A DNA stretch of 64,000 bases from assembly GCA_018398815.1 (NCBI GenBank), contig CM031616.1, forward strand, positions 74,166,840-74,230,839, given 5' to 3'. The notes beneath the pieces were generated by a model. The model did no database searches. It was not told the origin of the DNA and worked only from the letters and a program-made list of their open reading frames with translations. The DNA is from Conus ventricosus. Taxonomy: Eukaryota > Mollusca > Gastropoda > Neogastropoda > Conidae. Positions within the stretch are counted from its first letter, which is position 1, and each line of letters begins with the position of its first letter. This document shows positions 35,386 to 44,400 of this stretch, one piece after another. Made by a program: the position numbers and the translations under genes.

Positions 35386-37244
35386 TTCTTTACATCATAC
35401 AACTGCCTGCTGTTGAAGCAAATCTACTGGAATGAAACTTTCTGATGAATGTTTTTTTTGTATCCCTAGTAGTATCTAGTAGTATCTAGCTGAATCACCA
35501 AACTGTTCATGACAGACAAGTGAAAGGTTAACCAATGACAGCTACAGTCATCCAGTGTGTTTTGAATTGACTGATTTTGTTGAAATCACTGCCACTGCTA
35601 TGCTGCAGTGAGCACAGCAGTTTCTGTTGATTGTGCTAAATAGCAGCTGCACTGGAAAGTCAAATGGCTGCAAACCTTCTTTATATCTTGATCAATATAT
35701 TCCTCAAGCAGTTCCTCTGTGATTGAATAACAAGCACAATTAAAACTATCTTAAAGCCTCCTTAAGACAAGATTTCTTAAACTGGTGTGTTAACCTGCAT
35801 CACTTGTCTAACAATCGAACTGAAGTGTTTAATGCGATCCATGCAAAACTATATCCATGAAGAACGGAAGAAATCTTAATCCATTAGCGTGATTAAAGGT
35901 TAAACTTAGTTCATTGATAAACATCTGACATCAAACTTCTGACTCTCAGTCTCTCTCTCTCACCATCTTTATTTCACTTATATTTTTGTAATCAGTCTCA
36001 TCTGACATGTAAATGAATCATAGGTCTACCTTTTCGTCATTCTTCTTCTTCTTCTGTATAGTAGCCACCATCAACCAGTTGATGATTCTGCCACTTTGCT
36101 GGGGTCTGCTTAGGAATTGTTGGGGTCTGCTTATGAACGATACAGAGAAAAAGAAAAAAAAAACCTTTTATTGTGGTGTTTTGTGACCCTTGCCATGAAA
36201 GTGTCAAGAGTGCACGGAATTAAATTTGCCGATGGTACAGAGTTCCAATCCCTGATGGTCCTTGGGAGGAAGGAGCCCTGTTGGTACTGTGTTCTGTAGA
36301 GAACAGCGGCAAATTTTTTGTCATGTTCGTGTCGCTCATGTGTGGCAGAGGTTTCAGCTGCTCTTTCAGCCTTGATGTCTGTATCAGACCGTTGTTTATT
36401 TTAAACAACGTCACAATGTGGGCTGACTTCCTGCAATTCTCCAATGATGGCCAGTTGAGCTTTTCAATCAGCTTGATGTGTTGTGATATCTACTGAGCAC
36501 AAAACGGGCAGCCCAGCGTTGGTTCCTCTAAGTTCAGCGATGTTCTTCTGAGAGGTTGGATCCCAAACAGTTGCTGAGTACTCAACAAGTGGATGGTCTT
36601 GGGTCTTGTGTGCTTTTTCTTTGACAACTGGTGTGCTGATTTTAACTTATTTAAGATTGCGCTGGAGAATGTCTTGGGCTTGGTTGACCTTTGAGCACAC
36701 GGCATCAACGTGCTCGTCCCAACTTAACTGCTGATGGATTGCTACTCCAAGATATTTCACAGAGCCGACAGTCTCTACAGTGTGGCCATATACTGATATA
36801 GTTGGTACTCCTACTTTTTCTATTCTCTACTTTTGGTGCCAGGCATTCATCTGCTATACCAAGGCACATATGCACACACACAAAAGAGTTAGTAACAAAC
36901 AGATTACACAATCATGAGGGCGCACTTTTGTTTTCGTTGCAGAAAACTGTTACTACTATCGGCGTCTATCAGCCGTCTACCGCTGTACTAGGCAAGCTTG
37001 TAAACAGAACTCTGTTTCTACCCTACCACTGCACCAATAGTACCGATGATCAATTAGGACATGTTCAGATTCACACACGAAAAGGATTATTAATGATCGA
37101 TTTATCCTGACTTCTATCTATTCTTCACTTGGCTGAAGATTAGATTCCAGACAAATAAACCATGAAACACAGAAAATCACATGGAAAACTTACTCTCAGG
37201 TTGGCCAATAATCCTGCATCGTTCCCCTCACGTTTGAACGACAT
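14044..37244 (-). CDS. SCNM1: SCNM1, sodium channel modifier 1 / minor-spliceosome zinc-finger protein (spliced, 7 coding exons)
   Basis: Seven minus-strand exons splice with GT-AG boundaries and compatible phases into 1176 bp, giving 391 residues plus stop. The start MSFKREGND matches the conserved animal SCNM1 N-terminus. IPEDEAKLL is followed by a matrin/U1-type C2H2 finger (Cys44, Cys47, His62, His68), and the C-terminus has the family signature W..DGKWIRDEEAEFDSDEE then PPDLP. In vertebrates SCNM1 is a nuclear protein linked to U12-type (minor) splicing. Human SCNM1 is about 230 residues; the extra length here is almost all in exon 6, which is Ser/Pro-rich. Exons 1-5 and 7 are small and uninterrupted. 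The gene spans 23.2 kb, and a hAT element and several minisatellites lie in its introns. None of the six introns has a U12-type donor. Confidence 0.92.
14261..14371 (+). repeat. (GT)n microsatellite
   Basis: Long GT dinucleotide run with few interruptions in the last intron of SCNM1, directly upstream (in transcript orientation) of exon 7. Confidence 0.95.
14459..16684. repeat. Minisatellite array with two interleaved unit lengths (33 and 62 bp)
   Basis: About 2.2 kb of tandem units. The short unit (33 bp) starts GATCACAGCAGTGTGGATAG. The long unit (62 bp) is the same 33 bp plus a 29-bp block, GGAGAGGAGGGAGTCGGGTG then GACAGCCTG. Runs of short units alternate with runs of long units, so the array behaves as a modular higher-order repeat. 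Open frames across it arise because 33 is a multiple of three and are not genes. Confidence 0.97.
16827..17412. repeat. Minisatellite of about 46-bp units containing CA runs
   Basis: Tandem units containing AAGCTGTGACCAGTACAGTA followed by CACTCCCACACAGATAGACACACA. Minus-strand open frames here are repeat artefacts. Confidence 0.93.
17413..18904. other. Unassigned SCNM1 intron sequence
   Basis: No domain was recognised on either strand. A short degenerate repeat of GAGAGGACATCAGA-like words lies at 18505-18575. Nothing here supports a gene. Confidence 0.5.
18905..20850. repeat. 40-bp minisatellite array interrupted by a LINE fragment
   Basis: Tandem 40-bp units of the form CATAAATTGTCATACACCAA then GTGTATTACCACCCTCCACC. 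Units differ at a few positions (CTCCAC/CTTTAC, GTC/GCC, ATT/TTT). The array is split by a truncated LINE at 18991-19232. Confidence 0.97.
18991..19232 (+). mobile_element. 5'-truncated LINE copy (3' end only), inserted in the 40-bp array
   Basis: Plus-strand copy of the last part of the LINE found at 380-6360. It encodes the ORF2 C-terminus (DVPPDVILEFLREINIFHLI, stop), then the 3' UTR with a poly-T/A stretch, the conserved 3' stem and a TTATC-repeat tail. The decamer CCCTCCACCC lies directly on both sides (18981-18990 and 19233-19242), consistent with a target duplication, although it is also part of the repeat unit. Confidence 0.92.
20851..21550. other. Unassigned SCNM1 intron sequence
   Basis: No recognisable domain or repeat family; short open frames only. 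Confidence 0.5.
21551..22475. repeat. Composite tandem repeat: (CA)n alternating with a conserved 70-75-bp block
   Basis: At least eight units of variable length, each a CA run followed by CAATTATCACCACACAGACA, then AAGGCATTGCTAAAGTGTGA and a CATGACAACCAAAGCATACA block. Unit length changes mainly through the CA run. Minus-strand ORFs rich in CVCV are artefacts. Confidence 0.93.
22476..22927. other. Unassigned intron sequence next to SCNM1 exon 6
   Basis: Contains a poly-A stretch at 22640-22655 and T/C-rich sequence near 22815. No gene was recognised. Confidence 0.5.
22928..23538 (-). CDS. SCNM1: SCNM1 exon 6, long Ser/Pro-rich exon
   Basis: 611 bp (203 codons plus 2 nt). Acceptor is a pyrimidine tract ending CCAG, donor GTAAGT. 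It starts CAFSMAVPQKHNRQLKKIFE and ends EKQRLAQKYYHLSG, which leads directly into the conserved C-terminal motif. The middle is low complexity (a run of Ser from a GAT/ATC-rich repeat near 23275) and is much longer than the corresponding vertebrate region. Confidence 0.85.
23747..24012. repeat. 38-bp minisatellite array, left of the hAT element
   Basis: Seven tandem units containing GTCATTCTGGCCACCTGTCC then ACAGCC(A/C)CACGTCACTCC. The same unit makes up the array on the other side of the hAT element. Confidence 0.96.
24038..26489 (-). pseudogene. hAT transposase exon 2: C-terminal half, Ser/Thr linker, OTU-like domain
   Basis: Exon 2 starts at 26489 after TTTTGTTATAG. It continues the transposase (YELMDALTVFYFAFLTPEEK, DFHIDTDWWVPVFELSNRSG) and carries the C-terminal Glu in the hAT dimerisation-like block SGPIVEGSFNIMGDIMEEDR near 25510. 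A Ser/Pro-rich linker follows, then four 68-69-bp repeats, then an OTU-like domain (24796-24038) with DGNCLPRS (Asp51, Cys54 from the local Met) and WRPNHFVVCL (His220), stop at 24040-24038. The frame is broken by about four single-base shifts, near 26140, 25675, 25282 and 24999. These are either decay or sequence errors, since each flanking frame retains clear family sequence. Confidence 0.8.
24877..25150 (-). repeat. 69-bp coding minisatellite in the transposase-OTU linker
   Basis: Four tandem units start at 24877, 24946, 25014 and 25083 (spacing 69, 68, 69). In the frame that joins the OTU domain each encodes 23 residues: LPPSASRTSTSSAKETSAPV then SSK. The 68-bp unit lacks one G near 24999, which shifts the frame. 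Confidence 0.9.
26490..27710 (-). other. Intron of the hAT gene
   Basis: AT-rich intron with GT-AG ends and matching phase. It contains a (AG)n stretch near 26775-26825, an A/C-rich low-complexity region at 27470-27570 and a run of about 20 C at 27442-27461. Confidence 0.75.
27711..28759 (-). CDS. hAT transposase exon 1: CCHH finger and catalytic N-terminal half
   Basis: An intact exon of 349 codons starting MKFVERGCDVSELEKD. A BED-like finger has Cys51, Cys54, His71 and His77. The hAT catalytic fold follows: FFSLNVDEATNN (first Asp, residue 187) and SVLMDNCNAMRGKIGG (second Asp, residue 254), then HIVHTSASHMFQQF. The donor GTATGT at 27710 is in phase 2 and joins the acceptor at 26490 to give IPNRFLQMQQVADRLYELMD. 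Such proteins bind the element ends and catalyse cut-and-paste transposition in the nucleus. Domesticated hAT genes look similar, so intactness of exon 1 alone does not prove mobility. Confidence 0.85.
28760..29145 (-). promoter_or_regulatory. 5' end and subterminal repeats of the hAT element
   Basis: 386 bp between the terminus and the ATG. Words related to ATCGGAA occur at about 28978, 29034-29052, 29087 and 29114-29130 in both orientations, next to the CAGGGGTGCC terminus. They are candidates for transposase binding and promoter function. Confidence 0.55.
29146..29876. repeat. 38-bp minisatellite array, right of the hAT element
   Basis: About 19 units of the same 38-bp repeat as at 23747-24012. 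Variants are CACATC/CACGTC/CATGTC/ATATGTC. The array starts directly at the hAT terminus. Plus-strand open frames are artefacts. Confidence 0.96.
29958..30115. repeat. 73-bp tandem duplication
   Basis: The block around ACTTTGCTGATGGTCAGTGG recurs at 29965, 30038 and, with changes, 30111. The SINE at 30131 is inserted in this array, and the block resumes after it. Confidence 0.85.
30131..30525 (+). mobile_element. tRNA-derived SINE with target-site duplication
   Basis: The head is tRNA-like: GGCCGGAATAGCTCAGTTGG (A box), then TAGAGCGCCGGACTCGTGAT and GGTTGCAGGTTCAAAT (B box). A body with the motif GAATGAGACTATAAACTGAG follows, of a kind common in invertebrate SINEs, and an (AAAG)n tail ends the element. 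A perfect 15-bp direct repeat, GCTAGTGTCCAGTGG, flanks it (30116-30130, 30526-30540). A functional tRNA gene is unlikely because the 3' acceptor half does not pair. Confidence 0.92.
30541..30895. repeat. Short minisatellite (about 27-31 bp units)
   Basis: Repeats of TTCTATGGTAGTGTTCAGTG with GTGCTTG or GCTTG between them. Derived from part of the 73-bp block. Confidence 0.9.
30896..32011. other. SCNM1 intron sequence, mostly unassigned
   Basis: Contains a (CA)n run at 31895-31935 and a potential short minus-strand exon at 31454-31523 (see findings). No other feature was recognised. Confidence 0.5.
32012..32173 (-). CDS. SCNM1: SCNM1 exon 5
   Basis: 162 bp, 54 codons, in phase 0 on both sides. 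It includes GHSQPYDPRVKKPKMKPYDR. Acceptor CTCCTACAG, donor GTAGGG. The sequence is polar and basic and not strongly conserved; the assignment rests on phase, strand and position. Confidence 0.75.
32764..32864 (-). CDS. SCNM1: SCNM1 exon 4
   Basis: 101 bp encoding a Lys/Glu-rich, probably helical segment (EEGFLKKKKELQALIVKRKH). Acceptor TTTACAG, donor GTGCGT; phase 1 in, phase 0 out. Confidence 0.85.
32865..34060. other. SCNM1 intron 3, unassigned
   Basis: AT-rich sequence with no recognised repeat or coding segment before the GT tracts. Confidence 0.5.
34060..34274 (+). repeat. (GT)n and (GA)n microsatellites
   Basis: GT run at about 34060-34104, a second GT run at 34178-34218, then about 55 bp of (GA)n. 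Confidence 0.95.
34497..34585 (-). CDS. SCNM1: SCNM1 exon 3, zinc finger
   Basis: 89 bp encoding the C-x2-C ... H-x5-H finger: LTCLVCGHHPVFDTVNMLMV then HRQGKKH. Acceptor TTTCAG, donor GTAAGT; phase 2 in, phase 1 out. Confidence 0.93.
34676..34973 (+). repeat. Duplicated block carrying (GT)n
   Basis: Two copies of a segment with a GT run followed by TTTATGAA(C/T)ATGACAGGGC and AAGAAGGGTGGAGAG (34751 and 34900). The second has a much longer GT run (34810-34892). Confidence 0.9.
35137..35207 (-). CDS. SCNM1: SCNM1 exon 2
   Basis: 71 bp, acceptor TTCCACAG, donor GTATAG. It encodes RRRVTELFGEDIPEDEAKLL, matching the RRVGDLL...IPEDEA block of SCNM1. Phase 0 in, phase 2 out. Confidence 0.92.
35343..35383 (+). 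repeat. (CA)n microsatellite
   Basis: About 20 CA dinucleotides in SCNM1 intron 1. Confidence 0.95.
36135..36830 (-). mobile_element. LINE fragment, C-terminal part of an RT ORF
   Basis: Minus-strand coding remnants in two or three frames: ETVGSVKYLGVAIHQQLSWD, then EYSATVWDP-like sequence, HIVTLFKINNGL and FLPRTIRDWNSVPSANL. This is the typical C-terminal end of CR1/Jockey-type LINE ORF2. It is a 5'-truncated, frame-broken copy in SCNM1 intron 1, with an A-rich sequence at its 3' side (36140-36165). Confidence 0.8.
37194..37244 (-). CDS. SCNM1: SCNM1 exon 1 (start codon)
   Basis: ATG at 37244-37242; 17 codons beginning MSFKREGND; donor GTAAGT directly after AGA; ends in phase 0. Confidence 0.9.
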
Positions 37245-37960
37245 CTTTTGGGCAACCTTTCCCACGTAAAAAAAAAACCGATCTGAATAGGGCCTAGCCT
37301 ATCCACCAATCAAACGAATACACTTATTTTATGGTTCATTCCCCACCCCACCCCCCCCCCACCCCCCCCCCCCCCCCCCACCCCCGGCTGTATCGAAACT
37401 CAATTCTTTTTTTAAAATAGAAAAGACGTGAATCGGAGAATAAGTTGTTTAAACTTAGTCTCTGTCACTTTTGCAGAGTATATTAACACATGCGTCGGAC
37501 CCATGAATCTCCAAATTCTGTATCCTTCCTCACAATTAGCCTAGTGCTTGATAAATTCAGCCGCACACCTTCGAGTTTCGCTTTTAATCTCGCAGTTTCT
37601 CAGTTGAGGAATCGAGATTATATGAAACATCCGGGCGTCCTGAGTTGGCATGCGCAAAGCTTCTGTATCGTATTAAGAGTTCACAGCAGGAACAGGCATC
37701 GTCAAAAAATTCTTCTCAGCAAGAAATAGGTGTGGATTACTCATTATAAACGCCACTGTTATGTTTGACATTTTGTTATAAACTGAAAAAGATCTTTTTA
37801 ATCTAACTGTATCTAGAAGTTGTCTAAAAGTTGCTGAAACGTCGTCCTTGATCACAGTCCGACATAACAGTAATACGAGGGTCAAATAACTTCGAGATAT
37901 TTTTCCATTCTGGACGGATGCCAAGGGTAACATTGGTTTTCAGCGATTAATTTTTCGACT
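37245..37960. promoter_or_regulatory. Candidate bidirectional promoter region between SCNM1 and CNOT4
   Basis: The SCNM1 start codon reads left from 37244. A good donor site (CGACT then GTGAGT at 37961) could end a non-coding first CNOT4 exon reading right. The interval has a C-rich tract (37345-37385) and locally more CpG at 37480-37640 than the surrounding introns. No TATA box was identified. The role is inferred from gene arrangement. Confidence 0.4.
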
Positions 37961-39400
37961 GTGAGTACAGTATCTTTATAGTATTGTCTCGAAGTGTGGG
38001 AATGGCTATAGTTTCACCTGTTCAATTTGTAAGATGTGCGCTGAAGGAGCCATATCATTTATTGACGTGTAAGGAAAGGTGGGAGGGGTGACTCGTCGCA
38101 TTTAGCGATTTTTCATGTTTAACTGAAATTGTCAGTTACTGTGCTTTAATTTGTGCCATTGATTTATAAGAACGTAACAACCAGTACTATTGCGCATTTC
38201 AGTTTTTAACAGATTTTAGAATGAATTTAGACTTGACAAGTTATTTTTGGAATTTCTCACCATCTGAAATTCTGATCATGTGGTCATTCAGTCATTGTAG
38301 GATTGTGCAGATATGCTACTTCCTGTTGACAGGTTTTATCCACTGAAATTGGGGTTTTCTGTGTAATTGAAATTCTGAGAGATCAAAGAATCTTTATTGA
38401 ATTGTTGCTGTTGAGATTCTTATTGGACTTGACAAGTTGAGGCTTAAAAGAGATTTAACCCTTAAAAAAAAAACACCTGAAATTGACTGAGCTATTTATA
38501 GACATAGTTATTTTCACCAGTCATAGGAAAAAAGATTTCTTACCAGATGGGACAGGAATTCTTCTTCCTAAAATACTGGTTCACTCAAAAACGAGTAGGT
38601 CACCAGCGCGCATGTTAAAAAGTAAAATAAAATAGCTTAAAAACAGTGCGACTCAGACTGTTGGCCCCTGGAGCAAATTTGGCAACAAGGGGTCGCACTC
38701 GATATTCAAGAAGTTAAAGCAATGGCCAAATTCGGCCCAGGTACCCATGAAAAGAATTTCTTCATGAAAATGACAGTACAGGTTAATATATAAACAGCTT
38801 TTGAAAGCAGCGTAAAATGATTCACTTGTCACTGAAAACTGATCCTGATTCTGAAAACTGGAATTCAGAAACTGAACATAAAAGATTTACAGTAGCTGAA
38901 CTATACAGTTGACAAGATACATACTTGGAATTTAATTTGTACTGAGTTGAGCAGGCTGTTCATAGGAGGATTGATGGAGAGTAAAAAATGTAAGGCAGTT
39001 CTAAAGTTTTCTTAACTATGCAGTGATCTGTTGACACATGGTAATTACTGAAGTCATGCATATTCTTTAGTATGGACTGTTGGTATATATCTGTAGTCTC
39101 AAAGTTGCGGATACATTTCTGTTTGCATCTCAGAATAATTATATGCACTGATGCATACTTTTAAATGTGGTAGTAAGTCTGTTAATGTGTGTGTCTAATT
39201 ATCTTGGTTTGAAGTGGTACAGAACGGAAGAATAGTTCTAACTGATGTGGATGTGTCTGAGGTCCTGTGCCTTTTACTTTTTAGTCTTTTGATTGATCTT
39301 GTTGTAGTTTTTGACTTGTTCGATGATTGAGATCTTTTAAGGTCTGTTCGTAGATCCTCTAATAACTCGTCACTCAGTGACTGTCATGCGTGGCTTGCAA
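37961..39400. other. Unassigned CNOT4 5' intron sequence
   Basis: AT-rich with no recognised coding or repeat family. Confidence 0.45.
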
Positions 39401-39419
39401 GACTGAGTGATTAGTTTTT

Positions 39420-40105
39420 ACACTTTGGTTCGTACAGGCTGGGTAGGTGCCTCCAGTGGTGGTCCAGTCGACTCTTAAAGGCATTGGTGGATGGCGCCGT
39501 CACAACTGCCTCAGGGAGACTGTTCAAAGTTGACACCACTCTGTGAGCGAAGTAGTTCCCACTGAGGTCTAGTCGGTACCTGTCTTCTGCAGCTGTCAGG
39601 GGGTACCTGTCCTTCTGCAGCTGTCAGGCGGTACTGTCCTTCTGCAGCTTTAGAGAGTGCCCACGGAGGGCCCTCCCACTTGCCAGTGTCAGTTTGGGTC
39701 GCTTTACTTCATAATATCCATGAAGGTACTTGAAAACCTATCATGTTGCCCCTGAGTCGGCAATGTTCCAGTGTAGGCAGTCCTAGGGCTCTCAGCCTCT
39801 CTGGATATGGCTTGTTCCTCAAGGATCCCAGTAGTTTTGTGGCTCACCTCTGCACATCCTCAGTGTCACTGCAAAGTGTTTTTCTGACACGGCTGCCAGA
39901 TGCTGTGTCCATATTCCAGAATAGGCCGCACTAGGCTCTTGAAGAGCTGGACGAACATCTGCTGTTAGGTAGTCAAATGACCTGATGAGTCCAACTATCC
40001 TGGTTGCCTTCCCAGTTGTGTGTGCTACATGGTCCACAAAATTCAGCTTATTGTCCACCCATACACCAAGGTCTTTCTCTGCCACCATTTCTGTCAAGGT
40101 TTTTT
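39420..40105 (-). mobile_element. LINE fragment, RT C-terminal region
   Basis: Minus-strand remnants include EKDLGVWVDNKLNFVDHVAH, SFDYLTADV, EYGHSIWQP-like sequence, ERLRALGLP and NAFKSRLDHHW, the usual order at the C-terminus of CR1-like LINE RT proteins. The frame is broken several times, and there is a short internal duplication at 39575-39650 (TACCTGTC(C)TTCTGCAGCTG). It lies antisense to CNOT4. Confidence 0.82.
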
Positions 40106-41402
40106 TTCAAAACCATAGTTTTACATTACAGCTGTTCCAGAGGTTGCTTGATGTTGAGAGAGTTATTTGCTTCTCTTTTTTTTTAGCTCAAGCTGTCTAT
40201 AGACTGTTCATTTGACTTAACTTTAACAGTTTTGAAGTTCTCCAGTTACTTTAAAGATGTAACAAGTTGGTACTTCACGGGTTTCAATTATTCAGCCCTC
40301 CTAATGAAAAGCTCTTCCAAAATCCATCAAACCTAACTGAGGTATAGTCAGCATTGCTTGAGTGTGCAGACACATTACTGAGCCTTGCTTCTGTGTTTTT
40401 GGTGTATTAGCATTTAAAGAAACTTGAAAGGGTTAAGGAGTACATGGGCAACTGAACAGTCATGTTGGAAGGTTATCATTTCTGAAGCTGCCTTATTTGA
40501 CAAGAGATTTGCTTTGTTTTGTTTGTTTTGTTTTGACAGATTCATATTTTCTTTACAAGTAGTTTGACTTGTTGATGAATTGTTGTTGTACATTTATTTT
40601 CTTTATCCAGATTAATGCAGCTAGTAAAGTGATGCGCGAATCTGGCGTGGGAAATCGGTGTTGAGAGAGAGAGTTGGGATGACATCTTGGCTGCTGGAAG
40701 GTGACTTTCCACTGGTTTGGATGTGTAGCTCTAAACTATTTGCACAATTCTGCAGTTTCTTGCAAAGATTTGTATAAAGTGACGATGTAACAAAAATTAT
40801 TTTTTGTTTACCATGAGAAAACAAACAAAAACTCAGCAATGGCAATGCCAAGTCACTTTCATATATTTTAGAAGCCCAGCCTCTCTGTTACCAGGGTGAA
40901 ATAAAAGCATTTTACCCCTATTGACACTTTTGAGTAAATCTTAATATACATTATCAGCTTATTGTTTTGTCTGTCAGCAGTATTATTGAACTGAAGATAT
41001 TGGTGTTCAGAAAACTTTATGGAGATATGTCGGCAAGATTAGATATATTGGAACCATTCAATCACTGTTCAGAAAACTTGGAGATATGTCAGTTTTTAAC
41101 AATCTTTGCAAGAAACTACAATGTAGAGCTCCAAGATCGAACAGAGGGCCAGCAGCTATGCCAATTGTAAAGAAAATGGTTATAATATGTGACCCAGGTA
41201 TGAAGCCATTCACTTGAGGTGTGGATGTGGATCAAAGGGCTGGTCCATGATCTGTTCGATCTTGGAGGAGCTCTGCACTGCCCAGAATGTCCTTCTGCTG
41301 GTTCTAGTTTGAAATGTAATTTTTGCACAGATACCAAGACAATAAAACAAAGTATTCACTGCATAGAGTTGATTGTCTAAAACCACAGTCTTCGTTTTGC
41401 AG

Positions 41403-44400
41403 GGATCTGGTGATTGGTTATTGCTCTTGTCGAACTGAGAACACCAAATAGTTTCAACATGTCTGTGGGAGATGACTCCAATGAGGTATGTGGATTTTGG
41501 TCTCATGTTTTGTAATAGTTAAAATCTGGACTTGTTTTCCTTGGTTGGGCTTCTGCTGATTAAGTGGTTTTTCCAGATATTGTGGAACTTCAATGAACAA
41601 CCCCTTTATTCAATGACTGGTTGTTTGGAATGACCAAAATTCTGTGTGGGATCTCTTTTGTCATAATGTAATACTGTTGTCAGCCTCAGTGATATGACCC
41701 ATGCCTACTCCAACATGTAGCCGGCTTATCTCTAGTCTGACAACATTTTTGCTGAATTGTTGAAGAAAGTCATGAGTGTTGGTCACTTGACAGCCAATGT
41801 TTACTTTCGTGCTTGAAGCATCCCAAACTTCCAGCTAAAAATTGCCTGCATGCTACATCCAGAAATTCTGTGAGGGATCTTATGTGTCACAAAGTAATAC
41901 TTTTGTTAACCTTTTGCGGAATGACCCATCTGTATTCCGACAAGCAACAGATCAACCCATAGTTGAAATATAGGCATTTTTGTTAAAAAATTTTTTATAG
42001 TGGTTGTGAGCATCAGTCACTTCACAACCCAGTGTTGTTCTTAACTTGAAGCTCCCTAAACTTCCAGCTAAAAACTACCTCAGTCATTTTTGTTTGTTGG
42101 ATGTAATCCTACTAGACTAGCAAGATCTGTTGTTTTCTAAATATTGAAATTTGACCCTTGTCAGAGATGATCTATTCAGGAATTCTATTTTTTATCATGC
42201 ATCCACACAGCCAAAAGCATGATAGGTTATTGGCACATTCAGGTTTTATGAACTGGAATTGGTGCACAACAGTGTTGATGTGCTTGAGATTAAGCAAGTC
42301 ATTTTGAATTGTACTCGGTTGCATTCTTGGCTATGTGCAATCATTTTGTTAATGGCGTCTCTTTGATGTTTTAGAAAAAGAAAAGTGGATGAAAGTTGCA
42401 CATCAGGATGAAAAGGGGGAAATGACTGTCATTGTGACAGCTTTATGCATGAAGAAGATGCTGTCTTTGGAAATGAGACATGCCAAGTTTACAGTGTGGA
42501 GTTGTTGTTGTCTTACCCTGGCTAAAAGACTCCAGGGCTCATCCGAACAGCCGAAGTACTTGAACACTATGGTACAAGTGCATCAGCTAGGGATGAGAAC
42601 ATTACGTGTGTGACCATTTTGATTACCCTGCCACGTGGGCAGCCACACTCCAACTTCGAGAGATTTTTGGAGACTGATAATGTTATGCTAGGAGCTCATA
42701 GCTGCCAACTGCTACGAGATGGCCGTAGTTTGCTACGCCAAGAGAATGCTTGCTACGACGCTACTACAATCATTAAATTGCTACGGCGAAACAAAAAAAT
42801 TCGAAGATACTTTCGTTTTGTTTGGACAGCGCTAAGTAACGTCTCTATCGGTCTGTCGGAACTGCATTTCCGCTTTCGGTTTTACTGTAGCACGTGATCA
42901 TTTCGACCAATCAATGGCGACTTCCGTCTTGCTCAGTTCGCAACAGTGTGTGAGTAGATTTTTTTTTACAATTTGCCCTCTTCCTCTGCTTCATCTCTGT
43001 ATAATAACATTTATAGATATACTAAGAGTACTGTAGCTTTAATGTGGTCCGTAAAACTGGTTATAGGCCTGATTTCTTTTTAGAACGCTCGCAAAATTAA
43101 GTTGCTACTGTCAAATTGGAAATGCTACTGTGAAAATTGTGAAATGCTACTGTAAGCCGCATGAGCAGGTTGGCAGCTCTGGGAGCTTGTCATGACTGAA
43201 GACAATCCTTGCATAACTATGCAGAGCATAACAACATTTTGATGCAGCCTTGGTGTTCTAGCCTATGTCAGTTGGTCTGACTAACAGCCTTAAGCCAAGG
43301 CAGTAGCGTTGAGTGAATAGTTGGACATGTGGTTGAAGAGGAAAATAGCTGAATGTCTGCTTTCATCTGTACAGTATATACAGATTTCAGTGAACTGTAA
43401 AACTAAGGCCATCTGTGCATGCACAAAAGGCAGCTGTCATTTCCAATGCATGTGTGCTAGCACAAATAGTTTGCAAAATGGTCTTGCTGCATAGCGGATA
43501 CTTTCAAGCTGGCATATTTTCTGAATAGAACTTGTTCCTGTTTTGTTTTTGTTTTTGTCCTAGCCAGAATAGCACCAATCTGCAGATGCCTCTTTAGTCT
43601 TACAAGTTGGCAGATGTTTTCGAACATTACTTACAGGAAAGTAACTGAATGCAATCCTGTTCAGCCAGAATAATTGTTCCTTGTTCTTATTCATGTGCCA
43701 AGGGCTTAAAGTCCGTTTGTTGGTCATTCCAGCATGTAAGTGAAAAACAGAGGGTTTGCTATTTAAACCTCTTCCTGGTGAGGATGCCTGTTCCTTGGCT
43801 TTCCTTGCTGAAGGGGTAAATGGGCTAGAGGTAGAGTTCATTGCATTGGTCAGGCTTCATCTCCTGACCTGCTTTGTATGTGGAAAGCAGTGGCTTTCAC
43901 AGCTTCTAGTAACAGGCAGTTGCAATGGTTTCCATTCCTGTGTTCACTTTCTTTTTGGGTGTGATTGCCCAGACACTTTAGTCCTTATAAGTTAGCATTT
44001 TGTTGCCACAGCCTTGTTGAACTTTTTGGACAAGATATCAGACTCCTGTGCTACAATGACTGTTGCATTGTGAGGTTGAATCACATAAATGGTGATTTTT
44101 AATTTCGAGTTCTTATTTTGATTTGATTTTTTTTTAGTATACACAGTCTTCTTCTCCATCTTAATCCATGTTTTGTTTATTACGCATTTATACTTTGGGA
44201 TTTCCTGTTGCCATGACAGTTACTGAGTATTCTAAAACCGACGCCTTGTGAGGTGAGTTGGTTTGCCAGTCTTCCTTTATCGGAGTCAAAACTGGGTGCA
44301 ACCATTTTACTGGAGAAGTTACACCTCACATGATTTGCCATAGAATTTATTTTTGTATAGTAGTTACAGTTGTCACTGCAAGAACTGGTACACCTCCAGG

